26,465 nucleotides of DNA from Methylophilales bacterium UBA4017 (lineage in GTDB: Bacteria > Pseudomonadota > Gammaproteobacteria > Burkholderiales > Methylophilaceae), in contig DGAZ01000047.1 of assembly GCA_002384685.1 (NCBI GenBank), forward strand, positions 1-26,465, in the 5' to 3' direction. Below, piece after piece: positions 1 through 7,968 of the stretch; within the stretch, counting starts at the first letter, position 1, and every line of letters starts with the position of its first letter. Made by a program: the position numbers and the translations under genes. The notes beneath the pieces were generated by a model. The model saw only the letters and a program-made list of their open reading frames with translations, searched no databases and had not been told where the DNA came from.

Positions 1-555
1 GGACATGAGATTTTTACTTACTTTCCTGAAGAGATTAACCATATAAATGAAAGAAAATTTTTACCACAAGGTAATGGCGCTTTAACTTTTCATAAGCTTA
101 TAAATGAAATTCAAATGTTTTTACATGACTGGGAGTTGAACAAGAAAAGGGAGAAGGCTGGTAGCTATCCAGCAAATACCTTATGGTTTTCTGGCGGAGG
201 TCAGCTTCCTGTTAAGGTCAGAGATTCATCCCAGAAAAAGACTATCTTAACTAATTTAAAATTATTCCAAAATGTTAATTTATTATTTCCGGAAATACAG
301 ATGAGTACTTACAATCATAATGAGACCTTTAAAGCCCTTAAGTATGATTCAGCATATTTTCATTTTAATTCTGATGAATATTTGTCCAGGTATTTAGATT
401 ATTTTTTTGATGAATTAAAATCTAAGAAGTATAAAAAAATAGCTCTTAGGATCGTCGTCGGTAATGCATGTTTGCTTATCACCACATCATCCTTAGGAAA
501 GTTTAAGTTTTGGAAGGCTAAAAAAGTTATAAGTGAGTTATTCAATGCAAGTTAA
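1..555 (+). CDS. RpfE-like conserved protein, 3' part (5' end outside window)
   Basis: The reading frame is open from base 1 to the TAA at 553-555, giving 184 residues. The first ATG (115) is internal, because homology-like sequence continues upstream of it. The recognisable part is a segment resembling LINEIQMFLHD...NKKREKAG followed by NTLWFSGGG at about residues 59-67. This matches the N-[ST/A]-LW-x-x-G-x-G signature of a betaproteobacterial family variously annotated as RpfE-type regulatory protein or cofactor-independent phosphoglycerate mutase-like protein, which commonly sits just upstream of recJ. I see no alkaline-phosphatase-type metal motif in the visible part, so an enzymatic function cannot be supported. 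The 3' end overlaps the start of recJ by 11 bases (23 if recJ uses an upstream GTG), suggesting translational coupling. The family assignment rests on this motif and on position. Confidence 0.6.
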   Translation, partial: GHEIFTYFPEEINHINERKFLPQGNGALTFHKLINEIQMFLHDWELNKKREKAGSYPANTLWFSGGGQLPVKVRDSSQKKTILTNLKLFQNVNLLFPEIQMSTYNHNETFKALKYDSAYFHFNSDEYLSRYLDYFFDELKSKKYKKIALRIVVGNACLLITTSSLGKFKFWKAKKVISELFNAS

Positions 556-2224
556 ACAAAGAAATATTAATTTACATTTAAAAGAGCAGCTCATTGAAAA
601 TGGATCCAATCAATTTTTGGCTAGTATATTGGCTGCAAGAAATATAGGTTCACCTGACGAAACAAATTATGACTTAAAAAGTTTGCTACCTCCGAGCCTT
701 ATGCATTCAATTGAAAGTGCAGCAGAATTCCTTTACGAAAGTATTAAACAAGAAAAAAAAATAATTATCATTGGAGATTATGATGCAGATGGCGCAACAG
801 CATCGGCAGTTGCTGTTCTAGGTCTGAGAAAATTTTTAGCTAATGTAGATTTTCTTGTCCCCAACAGATTTGTTTATGGATATGGATTATCTGAAGGCAT
901 TGTTAAAGAAGCAATGAAAAATAATCCGGATGTAATAATCACCGTTGACAATGGAATCGCTAGCATAGACGGCGTTAGCTTTGCAAGAGCGAATAATATA
1001 GATGTTATTGTTACCGATCATCACCTTCAGGCAGAACAGCTACCTGAAGCAAATTTTATTATAAATCCCAACCAAAGAGACTGTTCCTTTCCAAGTAAAA
1101 ATTTATGTGGGGCAGGAGTGGTTTTTTATCTATTACTAGCTTTGAGAGTCGTTTTTAGATCGAAAGGTGAATTTAAAAATACTCCAGAACCTAACTTGTT
1201 AGAACTTATTGATCTTGTCTGCTTAGGGACAGTAGCAGACCTAGTCCCTCTAGATTTTAATAATCGAATTTTGGTTCAGTATGGAATGAAAAAAATTAGA
1301 CAGAATGCTTGTAATTATGGGATTCAGGCCATAGCTAAACTGAGCAATAAATCAATAGCAAGTCTTAAAACATCCGACCTGTCTTTTTCCATAGCGCCAA
1401 AATTGAATGCTGCAGGAAGGTTAGATGATATGTCTATTGGTATTAAATGTTTACTTGCACAAAGCTATGCAGAGGCAGAGCATTTCGCTCTTGAGTTAAT
1501 GAAATTAAATGCACAAAGAAAAGAGATTGAGCTTGAGATGAAAGAGGATGTCCTAGATAACCTTTCTTTCGATAAAGACAAATCTTATTCGCTATGTTTG
1601 TATAATAAAAATTGGCATCAAGGCGTGATTGGTATTTTAGCCTCTCGCATGAAAGAGAAATACCATAGGCCGACTATAATTTTTGCGTTAGATAGCAGTG
1701 GGATCTTTAAAGGTTCAGCTCGTTCGATCCCAGGGTTTCATATGAGAGATGCTTTAGATCTGATATCAAAACAACATACGCATTTAATTAAAACATTTGG
1801 TGGCCATGCAATGGCAGCGGGATTAACAATAGAGGAAACTAGTTTCGATGAATTTGTAACAGTTTTTGAGCTTCATTGTGCAAAAACTTTAACTAAAGAT
1901 GATTTAAATTTGGTGGTTGATGTGGACGAATCAATTCTTGCTAAGAGCGTTACTTTTGAAGATGTGCGACAGATTGGTTTGAGTGTTTGGGGTCAGGGGT
2001 TTAGCCCTCCCTATTTTAAGGATGGGTTTGAGGTAATCAGTCAAAAAACTCTGATGAATAAGCACGTAAAATGTCAGCTGTTATTAAAAAGCAAAATCTA
2101 TGAGGCTATTATTTTCAATTATGTAGAGACCCTACCTGATAGAATAGTGGCTGTATATAGTATGGAAACAAACGATTTTCGAGGCAATAAGAGTATTCAA
2201 TTAATCCTAAGAGAGCTAGTGTAA
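545..2224 (+). CDS. recJ: Single-stranded-DNA-specific exonuclease RecJ
   Basis: RecJ degrades single-stranded DNA 5' to 3' and acts in the cytoplasm in recombinational repair (RecFOR pathway), mismatch repair and fork processing. The product is 559 residues from the ATG at 545, close to the 577 of E. coli. Visible motifs are the DHH-family metal ligands IIGDYDADGATA (about residues 75-86), TVDNGI (D136), VTDHH (158-160) and GTVADLVPL. These are followed by KLNAAGRLDD, the HQGVIGILASR segment and the DHHA1 signature FGGHAMAAGL, with an OB-like C-terminal domain ending in FRGNKSIQLILREL. A GTG at 533 would add four residues (MSYS). I prefer the ATG because MQVKQRN aligns with the usual RecJ N-terminus. 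It overlaps the upstream gene by 11 bases, and its TAA shares one base with the tpiA start (TAATG). Confidence 0.97.
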   Translation: MQVKQRNINLHLKEQLIENGSNQFLASILAARNIGSPDETNYDLKSLLPPSLMHSIESAAEFLYESIKQEKKIIIIGDYDADGATASAVAVLGLRKFLANVDFLVPNRFVYGYGLSEGIVKEAMKNNPDVIITVDNGIASIDGVSFARANNIDVIVTDHHLQAEQLPEANFIINPNQRDCSFPSKNLCGAGVVFYLLLALRVVFRSKGEFKNTPEPNLLELIDLVCLGTVADLVPLDFNNRILVQYGMKKIRQNACNYGIQAIAKLSNKSIASLKTSDLSFSIAPKLNAAGRLDDMSIGIKCLLAQSYAEAEHFALELMKLNAQRKEIELEMKEDVLDNLSFDKDKSYSLCLYNKNWHQGVIGILASRMKEKYHRPTIIFALDSSGIFKGSARSIPGFHMRDALDLISKQHTHLIKTFGGHAMAAGLTIEETSFDEFVTVFELHCAKTLTKDDLNLVVDVDESILAKSVTFEDVRQIGLSVWGQGFSPPYFKDGFEVISQKTLMNKHVKCQLLLKSKIYEAIIFNYVETLPDRIVAVYSMETNDFRGNKSIQLILRELV

Positions 2225-2997
2225 TGGTCATAAATGAAAACAAAGTAATAATTGGTAATTTAAAAATGAATGGCTCTCTAGCTTTCTATCAGAACTATTT
2301 TGACACATTAAAATCATCGTTAAAAAATCTTAAGCATGTAACGATTGGTATTTGCTTGCCTTACCCATATCTTTTTCAGGCGGAACAAGTTTTAAGTGGA
2401 AGTTCAATTCAATGGGGTAGTCAGAATGTAGGTAAATTTTTATCTGGTGCTCATACCGGAGAGGTAAGCGCCTCAATGCTTAGGGATTTTTCTTCGACAT
2501 ACGTTATTGTTGGGCATTCAGAAAGAAATACTGCTTACTGTGAATCAGAGGAAAATATTGCCGATAAGTTTCAGATGGTTAAGGAGCATGGCATGACACC
2601 TGTTTTATGTGTTGGAGAGACTTTGATTGAGAGAGAAGCAGGCATTATGGAGAGCGTTGTTAAGTCTCAATTAGAAGCAATTACTAAAAAATATTCTGAT
2701 ACTGTCTTTGAGAACTCTATTGTTGCGTATGAGCCAATTTGGGCAATTGGAACCGACATGGCTGCAACACCAGAACAAACCAATCATATGTGTAGCTTTA
2801 TTAGAAACACTATAAATAATAAATCAAACAAGGAAATAAAGAACATAAAAATTATTTATGGCGGGAGCGTAAATCCCAAAAATACGGTACAATTATTCGG
2901 CTTAGAAAGTGTTGACGGAGGTTTGATTGGAAGATCTTCATTGAGCGCTGACGATTTTACGAGTATTTGTAACTTAGCAGATTCACTTTCAGATTAA
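2224..2997 (+). CDS. tpiA: Triose-phosphate isomerase
   Basis: This enzyme interconverts dihydroxyacetone phosphate and glyceraldehyde 3-phosphate in glycolysis, gluconeogenesis and sugar-phosphate cycles. The 257-residue product has the usual length. Catalytic residues are present: Asn12 and Lys14 in GNLKMNG, His98 in VGHSERN and Glu170 in AYEPIWAIGT, plus the phosphate-binding YGGSV (212-216). Several positions near the active-site loops differ from the common consensus: Leu13 where Trp is usual (GNWKMNG), Asn102 after HSER, Asp-Met at 178-179 where loop 6 usually continues Gly-Lys, and GRSSL (236-240) where GGASL is usual. The four catalytic residues being intact argues for an active enzyme. 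The gene starts in a one-base overlap with the recJ stop and is followed 23 bases later by secG, the common betaproteobacterial tpiA-secG-nuo arrangement. Confidence 0.97.
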   Translation: MVINENKVIIGNLKMNGSLAFYQNYFDTLKSSLKNLKHVTIGICLPYPYLFQAEQVLSGSSIQWGSQNVGKFLSGAHTGEVSASMLRDFSSTYVIVGHSERNTAYCESEENIADKFQMVKEHGMTPVLCVGETLIEREAGIMESVVKSQLEAITKKYSDTVFENSIVAYEPIWAIGTDMAATPEQTNHMCSFIRNTINNKSNKEIKNIKIIYGGSVNPKNTVQLFGLESVDGGLIGRSSLSADDFTSICNLADSLSD

Positions 2998-3020
2998 CTT
3001 GGTAAAAAACTAACAAAATT

Positions 3021-3356
3021 ATGGAAAATTTAATCTTAATAATTCACATTATTGCCAGTCTCGGTGTTATTGGGCTTGTATTAATTCAGCATGGCAAAGG
3101 TGCCGATGCTGGAGCTGCATTTGGTGGCGGGAATTCTGGAAGTGTTTTTGGCGTTCAGGGTTCAGCTAACTTTTTAAGCCGAGCCACATCAATATGCGTG
3201 ACCACCTTTTTTTGTACCAGCATTGCACTAGCAGTCGTTGCAAGTAAAAAACATGGGAATAGCAGTGTAGTAGATATTAGCTCTGAGAATAATGCAACTA
3301 TTACTATAGATGCAGAGTCTGATTCACCTATTGGTGCACAAGATATTCCAAACTAG
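3021..3356 (+). CDS. secG: Preprotein translocase subunit SecG
   Basis: SecG is the small auxiliary subunit of the SecYEG channel in the cytoplasmic membrane and helps SecA-driven protein export. The 111-residue product has the family layout: a first membrane helix at about residues 3-22, a conserved loop LIQHGKGADAGAAFGGG with SGSVFG (about 21-45), a second helix at about 56-75, and a polar acidic C-terminal tail. NFLSRAT just before the second helix is also typical. It lies directly after tpiA, and its TAG is 18 bases upstream of a tRNA-Leu gene. No terminator is visible between them, so secG, the tRNA and nuoA may share a transcript. Confidence 0.95.
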   Translation: MENLILIIHIIASLGVIGLVLIQHGKGADAGAAFGGGNSGSVFGVQGSANFLSRATSICVTTFFCTSIALAVVASKKHGNSSVVDISSENNATITIDAESDSPIGAQDIPN

Positions 3357-3374
3357 TATGGCCTTATAGTTTTT

Positions 3375-3459
3375 GCCGTCGTGGTGGAATTGGTAGACAC
3401 GCTACCTTGAGGGGGTAGTGACGAAAGTCGTGAGAGTTCGAGTCTCTCCGACGGCACCA
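3375..3459 (+). tRNA. tRNA-Leu (anticodon GAG)
   Basis: The acceptor stem GCCGTCG (3375-3381) pairs with CGACGGC (3449-3455), followed by discriminator A and an encoded CCA at 3457-3459. The anticodon stem CTACC/GGTAG encloses the loop TTGAGGG, giving anticodon GAG at 3409-3411. The class II variable arm (about GTGACGAAAGTCGTGAG) and the T-arm with GTTCGAGTC are present, as expected for leucine. It reads CUC and CUU codons. It lies between secG and nuoA on the same strand, in gaps of 18 and 33 bases, with no visible promoter or terminator of its own. Confidence 0.97.
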
Positions 3460-3492
3460 TTAAATATAATGCAACTTACTTAAGGACCATTT

Positions 3493-3849
3493 GTGCTGGA
3501 AAATTATTTTCCAATTTTAATTTTTATTGTTGTTGGTTTGGGTGTTGGATTTGGTCCTTTAATTATGGGCTTAATTCTCAGTCCGTTCAAACCAAGCCAA
3601 GCAAAAAATTCCCCCTATGAGTGTGGCTTTGAAGCCTTTGAAGATGCGCGTATGAAATTTGATGTGCGCTACTACCTTGTCGCAATTTTATTCATACTTT
3701 TCGATCTAGAGATAACATTTTTGTTTCCATGGGCAGTAGTTATTAATGAGATAGGATTATTCGGTTATTTTGCGATGATGCTTTTCTTAGGAATTTTAAT
3801 TGTAGGCTTTATTTATGAATGGAAAAAAGGTGCGTTAGATTGGGAGTAA
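3493..3849 (+). CDS. nuoA: NADH-quinone oxidoreductase subunit A
   Basis: NuoA is a small membrane subunit of respiratory complex I, next to the quinone-binding junction. The 118-residue product has three membrane segments (about residues 5-28, 60-82 and 87-108). The conserved inter-helix loop reads SPYECGFEAFEDARMKFDVR, followed by FDLEITFLFPW, the family signature with the acidic residues of the junction. The start is a GTG at 3493 preceded by AAGGA (3482-3486). This fits the typical N-terminus M-LENYFP, and no in-frame ATG lies nearby upstream. It is the first gene of a complete nuo operon and follows the tRNA-Leu gene by only 33 bases. Confidence 0.96.
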   Translation: MLENYFPILIFIVVGLGVGFGPLIMGLILSPFKPSQAKNSPYECGFEAFEDARMKFDVRYYLVAILFILFDLEITFLFPWAVVINEIGLFGYFAMMLFLGILIVGFIYEWKKGALDWE

Positions 3850-3853
3850 GAAG

Positions 3854-4330
3854 ATGAGCATAGAAGGCATTCTTGAGAAAGGTTTCGTTACAACCAACCT
3901 AGACACCTTAATTAACTATACTCGAACAGGCTCTTTGTGGCCGATGACTTTTGGTTTAGCTTGTTGCGCTGTTGAGATGATGCACGCAGGAGCCGCAAGA
4001 TACGATTTGGATCGTTTTGGGATTGTTTTTAGAGCTAGCCCAAGACAAGCTGATGTAATGATTATAGCTGGTACTTTGGTTAATAAGATGGCTCCGGCAT
4101 TAAGAAAAGTCTATGACCAAATGGCAGAACCAAAGTGGGTTATATCCATGGGTTCTTGTGCGAATGGAGGAGGGTATTATCACTACTCATATTCGGTCGT
4201 AAGAGGATGTGATCGAATAGTACCGGTAGACGTTTACGTCCCTGGTTGCCCACCAACTGCAGAAGCATTAATGTATGGCATTATTCAGCTACAAAAAAAG
4301 ATTAAAAAGACAAACACAATCGCACGATGA
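3854..4330 (+). CDS. nuoB: NADH-quinone oxidoreductase subunit B
   Basis: NuoB carries the terminal 4Fe-4S cluster N2, which passes electrons to quinone. The product is 158 residues. All four N2 ligands are visible: the adjacent pair Cys37-Cys38 in TFGLACCAVEMMH, Cys102 in GSCANGGG, and Cys132 in VPGCPPTAEA. Cys119 (RGCD) is additional and not expected to be a ligand. The length matches the short bacterial and mitochondrial type (PSST) rather than the longer E. coli protein. The start lies four bases after the nuoA stop, and the TGA overlaps the nuoC ATG (ATGA), indicating coupled translation within the operon. Confidence 0.97.
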   Translation: MSIEGILEKGFVTTNLDTLINYTRTGSLWPMTFGLACCAVEMMHAGAARYDLDRFGIVFRASPRQADVMIIAGTLVNKMAPALRKVYDQMAEPKWVISMGSCANGGGYYHYSYSVVRGCDRIVPVDVYVPGCPPTAEALMYGIIQLQKKIKKTNTIAR

Positions 4331-4923
4331 TGGATTTAAAAAAAAATCTACTAAGCGTTATAAAAAAAACTTTTGGTAAGAAAGTATTAGATTCTATTGT
4401 TAACAATAATGAATTAACCATCATCGTTGACCAAAAAAATATTATTTCAATTTTGCAAGGCTTGAAAAACACACCTACCTTAGAATTCAATCAGCTTATT
4501 GATTTGTGTGGCGTTGATTATCTGGAATATCCTAAAGGAGCAATTCAGGATAAGCGTTTTGCAGTTGTTTATCACTTATTGTCTATAAAAAATAATAGCC
4601 GAATTAGGGTTAGGGCATTTATAGATAATAACGAATTTCCTGTAATAGAAACTACTACTGCTCTATGGCCTGCCGCAGACTGGTATGAAAGGGAAGCATT
4701 TGATCTGTTTGGCATCATGTTCTTAGATCACCCAGATCTGAGAAGAATTCTCACTGACTATGGATTTGTTGGTCATCCATTTAGAAAAGATTTTCCAATG
4801 ATAGGAAAGGTTGAGATGCGCTATGATCCTTCACAAAAAAGAGTTATCTATCAACCCGTAACCATTGAAGAAAGAAATAATGTCCCAAGAATTGTCAGGG
4901 ATGAAGGGTTTCATAATGGCTGA
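4327..4923 (+). CDS. nuoC: NADH-quinone oxidoreductase subunit C
   Basis: NuoC (30 kDa subunit) is a peripheral-arm scaffold subunit of complex I that packs against NuoD and carries no cofactor. The 198-residue product contains the family signature WYEREAFDLFGIMF followed by HPDLRRILTDYGF and GHPFRKDFPM, then the C-terminal RYDPSQKRVIYQPV. It is a separate protein here, not a NuoCD fusion as in E. coli. The start ATG at 4327 overlaps the nuoB stop. A second ATG directly follows at 4330 and cannot be excluded. The C-terminal codons overlap the true nuoD start by eight bases. Confidence 0.96.
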   Translation: MMDLKKNLLSVIKKTFGKKVLDSIVNNNELTIIVDQKNIISILQGLKNTPTLEFNQLIDLCGVDYLEYPKGAIQDKRFAVVYHLLSIKNNSRIRVRAFIDNNEFPVIETTTALWPAADWYEREAFDLFGIMFLDHPDLRRILTDYGFVGHPFRKDFPMIGKVEMRYDPSQKRVIYQPVTIEERNNVPRIVRDEGFHNG

Positions 4924-6169
4924 AATTAAAAATTATACGATGAATTTTGGTCCGCAACATCCTGCAGCACACGGAGTTTTAAGGTTAGTTTTAGAAATGG
5001 ATGGCGAAGTTATTCAAAGAGCCGATCCACACATAGGCCTTTTGCATCGAGCAACCGAAAAGTTAGCCGAGAACAGAACTTACCTCCAATCAGTGCCCTA
5101 CATGGATCGTCTTGATTACGTATCAATGATGGTGAATGAACATGCTTTTGTCATGACCATTGAGAAAATGATGAACATTAAAGTTCCTATAAGAGCGCAA
5201 TATATCCGCGTACTTTTCGATGAAATTACCAGGATATTAAATCATCTTTTATGGCTTGGTGCCCATGCTCTTGATGTTGGGGCGATGACTGTTTTTCTTT
5301 ACGCCTTTAGAGAAAGGGAAGATCTGTTTGATTGCTATGAAGCAGTGTCAGGCGCCAGAATGCATGCAGCATACTATCGTCCAGGAGGAGTTTATAGGGA
5401 TCTTCCAGATCTTATGCCTCAATATCAGGCTGCAAACAACAAAAGCAAAAAAGAAATGGACCGATTAAATAATAATCGCCAAGGATCGCTACTAGATTTT
5501 ATTGAAGATTTTTCAAATCGTTTTCCAACTTATGTTGATGAGTACGAAACGTTATTAACAGATAATCGCATATGGAAACAACGAACCGTAGGTATAGGTG
5601 TTGTTACCCCAGAAAGAGCTATTGCTCTAGGGATGACAGGTCCTATGCTAAGAGGATCAGGTGTGGAGTGGGATTTAAGAAGAAAGCAGCCTTATGAAGT
5701 TTACGACAAAATGAAATTTAATATTCCCGTAGGCAAGGAAGGTGATTGTTACGATCGGTATTTGGTAAGAATGGAAGAGATGCGAGAGTCAAATAAAATT
5801 ATAAAGCAATGCATTAGTTGGTTAAGAGACAACCCGGGACCAGTTATTTCAAAAGACCATAAGGTGGCACCTCCTCGCAGACAAGAAATGAAGGAGGATA
5901 TGGAGGCTATGATTCACCACTTTAAGTTATTTACCGAAGGATTTCATATACCTGAGGGAGAGGCTTACTGTGCCGTTGAGCATCCTAAAGGTGAGTTTGG
6001 TACATACATAATTTCAGACGGAGCTAACAAGCCATACAGATTGAAAATACGTGCTCCAGGCTTCCCTCATCTTGCAGCACTAAATGAAATGACTCAAGGG
6101 CATATGCTCTCTGATTTAGTAGCTATTATTGGGACGCAAGATATTGTCTTTGGGGAGATTGATAGATAA
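4916..6169 (+). CDS. nuoD: NADH-quinone oxidoreductase subunit D
   Basis: NuoD (49 kDa subunit) forms the quinone-binding pocket together with NuoB. I chose the ATG at 4916, giving 417 residues, because it is preceded by AAGGG (4904-4908) at seven bases and yields the typical N-terminus MAEIKNYTMNFGPQHPAAHG. The frame is open further upstream to a TTG at 4865, but that stretch is simply nuoC read in another frame. Visible signatures are FGPQHPAAHGVLRL with the quinone-site His, DPHIGLLHRATEKL, the DRLDYVSMM segment and the C-terminal LAALNEMTQGHMLSDLVAI...DIVFGEIDR. It overlaps nuoC by eight bases and is followed two bases later by nuoE. Confidence 0.97.
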   Translation: MAEIKNYTMNFGPQHPAAHGVLRLVLEMDGEVIQRADPHIGLLHRATEKLAENRTYLQSVPYMDRLDYVSMMVNEHAFVMTIEKMMNIKVPIRAQYIRVLFDEITRILNHLLWLGAHALDVGAMTVFLYAFREREDLFDCYEAVSGARMHAAYYRPGGVYRDLPDLMPQYQAANNKSKKEMDRLNNNRQGSLLDFIEDFSNRFPTYVDEYETLLTDNRIWKQRTVGIGVVTPERAIALGMTGPMLRGSGVEWDLRRKQPYEVYDKMKFNIPVGKEGDCYDRYLVRMEEMRESNKIIKQCISWLRDNPGPVISKDHKVAPPRRQEMKEDMEAMIHHFKLFTEGFHIPEGEAYCAVEHPKGEFGTYIISDGANKPYRLKIRAPGFPHLAALNEMTQGHMLSDLVAIIGTQDIVFGEIDR

Positions 6170-6171
6170 CA

Positions 6172-6645
6172 ATGTTACCCAAAAAAATAAAAGAAAAAAT
6201 AAATAAGGAGTTATTAAAGTTTCCCAAAGAACAAAAACGCTCTGCGGTTATGGCTGCACTTCGGTTGGTTCAAAATGAAAAAGGGTGGTTAAGCGAAAAA
6301 AGTATTTCCGAGGTTGCAGCATACCTTAGCATTCCAGAGATAGCGGTTTTGGAAGTGGCAACTTTTTATAATATGTATGATTTAAAAGAATCAGGAAAAT
6401 TCAAGATAGCTATTTGTACTAATATTTCTTGCATGCTTAGAGATACAGATAGCCTGTTGGCTCATGTGAAAAAGCAACTGAAAATAGACTTCAATCAAGT
6501 GACAGAAGACGGTAAGTTTTGTTTAAAAGAAAGCGAGTGTATGGGTGCGTGCGGAGGTGCACCACTCATGGTTGTCAACAATCAATACATGCATGAAAAC
6601 CTGACCCCAGAAAAATTTGACCAAATCATTGAAGAGCTAGATTAA
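6172..6645 (+). CDS. nuoE: NADH-quinone oxidoreductase subunit E (24 kDa, 2Fe-2S)
   Basis: NuoE belongs to the NADH dehydrogenase module and binds the 2Fe-2S cluster N1a. The product is 157 residues. An N-terminal helical domain (about 1-75, with LRLVQNEKGWLSE and EVATFYNMYD) leads into a thioredoxin-like ferredoxin domain. Its four ligands are Cys82 and Cys87 (CTNISC) and Cys123 and Cys127 (ECMGAC). The start lies two bases after the nuoD stop, and its TAA is immediately followed by the nuoF ATG with no spacer. Confidence 0.96.
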   Translation: MLPKKIKEKINKELLKFPKEQKRSAVMAALRLVQNEKGWLSEKSISEVAAYLSIPEIAVLEVATFYNMYDLKESGKFKIAICTNISCMLRDTDSLLAHVKKQLKIDFNQVTEDGKFCLKESECMGACGGAPLMVVNNQYMHENLTPEKFDQIIEELD

Positions 6646-7968
6646 ATGTCAAACATTACAACAAATAAATCAATGGACGGTAAAAAAAAGCCTTTCCCAC
6701 TTTGCTTACAAACAGCTGGTCTAAGCAATCCTGCAAGCATTGATACGTATTTAAGTATCGGTGGTTATTCTGCAATAAAAAAAATATTAAAAGAAAAAAT
6801 TTCTCCAGAAACCCTTATCAATGAAATAAAAATATCGGGACTCAGGGGAAGGGGTGGGGCCGGATTTCCAACTGGCCTGAAGTGGTCATTTATGTCAAAT
6901 GGTACTAAGGGTGATAAATACATTGTCTGCAATAGCGATGAGGGCGAACCTGGCACATTTAAAGACAGAGACATTATTCGTTACAATCCCCATCAGATAA
7001 TCGAAGGTATGATGATAGGCGCTTACATTATGGGTGCGAATGTTGGCTACAACTATATTCATGGAGAAATATGGCAAGAATATTTATCGTTTGAGGATGC
7101 TATTGATGAGGCTAAAGCTGCTGGTTTTTTAGGAAAGAAGATACAAGGATCGGCCTTTAATTTTGATCTGCATGCTTTTCATGGTTATGGGGCTTATATT
7201 TGTGGGGAAGAAACGGCTTTAATAGAATCCATAGAAGGGAAAAAAGGCCAACCACGATTTAAACCACCATTCCCTGCAACTTATGGTATTTACGGAAAGC
7301 CGACCAATGTAAACAATACTGAAACTTTTGCATCCATACCTTGGATAATAAACAACGGCGGCCAAGCATTTTTAGATCTTGGGGTTCCTAACTCAGGGGG
7401 GACAAAAATTTTTTCAGTATCCGGACATGTAAATAATCCTGGTAACTTTGAGATACAACTAGGAATGCCTTTTGAAGAACTTCTGAGTTTAGCTGGCGGG
7501 GTATGGAAAGGTAACTCATTAAAAGCAGTTATACCAGGAGGCCCTTCCACGCCGCTAGTAAAAGCGGAAGATATGATGGGAGCTACTATGGATTACGATG
7601 GTTTATCCAAAATTGGTTCTAGCCTCGGGGCTGGGTCTGTCATTATTATGGACGATACCACCTGTATGGTTCAGGCACTCAAAAGACTTTCTTACTTTTT
7701 TTACGAAGAATCATGTGGCCAATGTACGCCATGTAGAGAAGGAACGGGTTGGATATACAGGGTAATAAAAAGAATTGTTAATGGAGAAGGCAAGATAGAA
7801 GACTTAGCTCTACTTAAAGACGTGAGTCAGAAAGTATCAGGGAGAACTATTTGTGCATTAGGTGATGCTGCTGCTGTTCCAGTATTAAGTTTTATAAAGC
7901 ATTTTGAAGATGAGTTTAGATATTATATTCGTCATGGTCGCTCAATGATTAAGGGCGAAAATGATTAA
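6646..7968 (+). CDS. nuoF: NADH-quinone oxidoreductase subunit F (NADH/FMN-binding, 51 kDa)
   Basis: NuoF binds NADH, FMN and the 4Fe-4S cluster N3 and is the electron entry point of complex I. The 440-residue product has the glycine-rich nucleotide-binding segment GLRGRGGAGFPTGLKW (about 65-80), the FMN region CNSDEGEPGTFKDR and GYGAYICGEETALIES. The N3 ligands are Cys357, Cys360 and Cys363 in SCGQCTPC, with Cys403 in GRTICALGD. Length and order are canonical. The start is directly adjacent to the nuoE stop, and the last eight bases overlap nuoG. Confidence 0.98.
   Translation: MSNITTNKSMDGKKKPFPLCLQTAGLSNPASIDTYLSIGGYSAIKKILKEKISPETLINEIKISGLRGRGGAGFPTGLKWSFMSNGTKGDKYIVCNSDEGEPGTFKDRDIIRYNPHQIIEGMMIGAYIMGANVGYNYIHGEIWQEYLSFEDAIDEAKAAGFLGKKIQGSAFNFDLHAFHGYGAYICGEETALIESIEGKKGQPRFKPPFPATYGIYGKPTNVNNTETFASIPWIINNGGQAFLDLGVPNSGGTKIFSVSGHVNNPGNFEIQLGMPFEELLSLAGGVWKGNSLKAVIPGGPSTPLVKAEDMMGATMDYDGLSKIGSSLGAGSVIIMDDTTCMVQALKRLSYFFYEESCGQCTPCREGTGWIYRVIKRIVNGEGKIEDLALLKDVSQKVSGRTICALGDAAAVPVLSFIKHFEDEFRYYIRHGRSMIKGEND

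Noticed and set aside
4865..4915. Upstream extension of nuoD to a TTG start
   Set aside because: The added residues are nuoC sequence read in another frame. The ATG at 4916 has a good AAGGG site and gives the family N-terminus.
6841..6865. Run of G-tracts (GGGG-AA-GGGG-T-GGGG) in nuoF, a possible G-quadruplex
   Set aside because: The run encodes the conserved Arg-Gly-Arg-Gly-Gly-Ala NADH-binding loop, which explains the G-richness. No evidence of a regulatory role.
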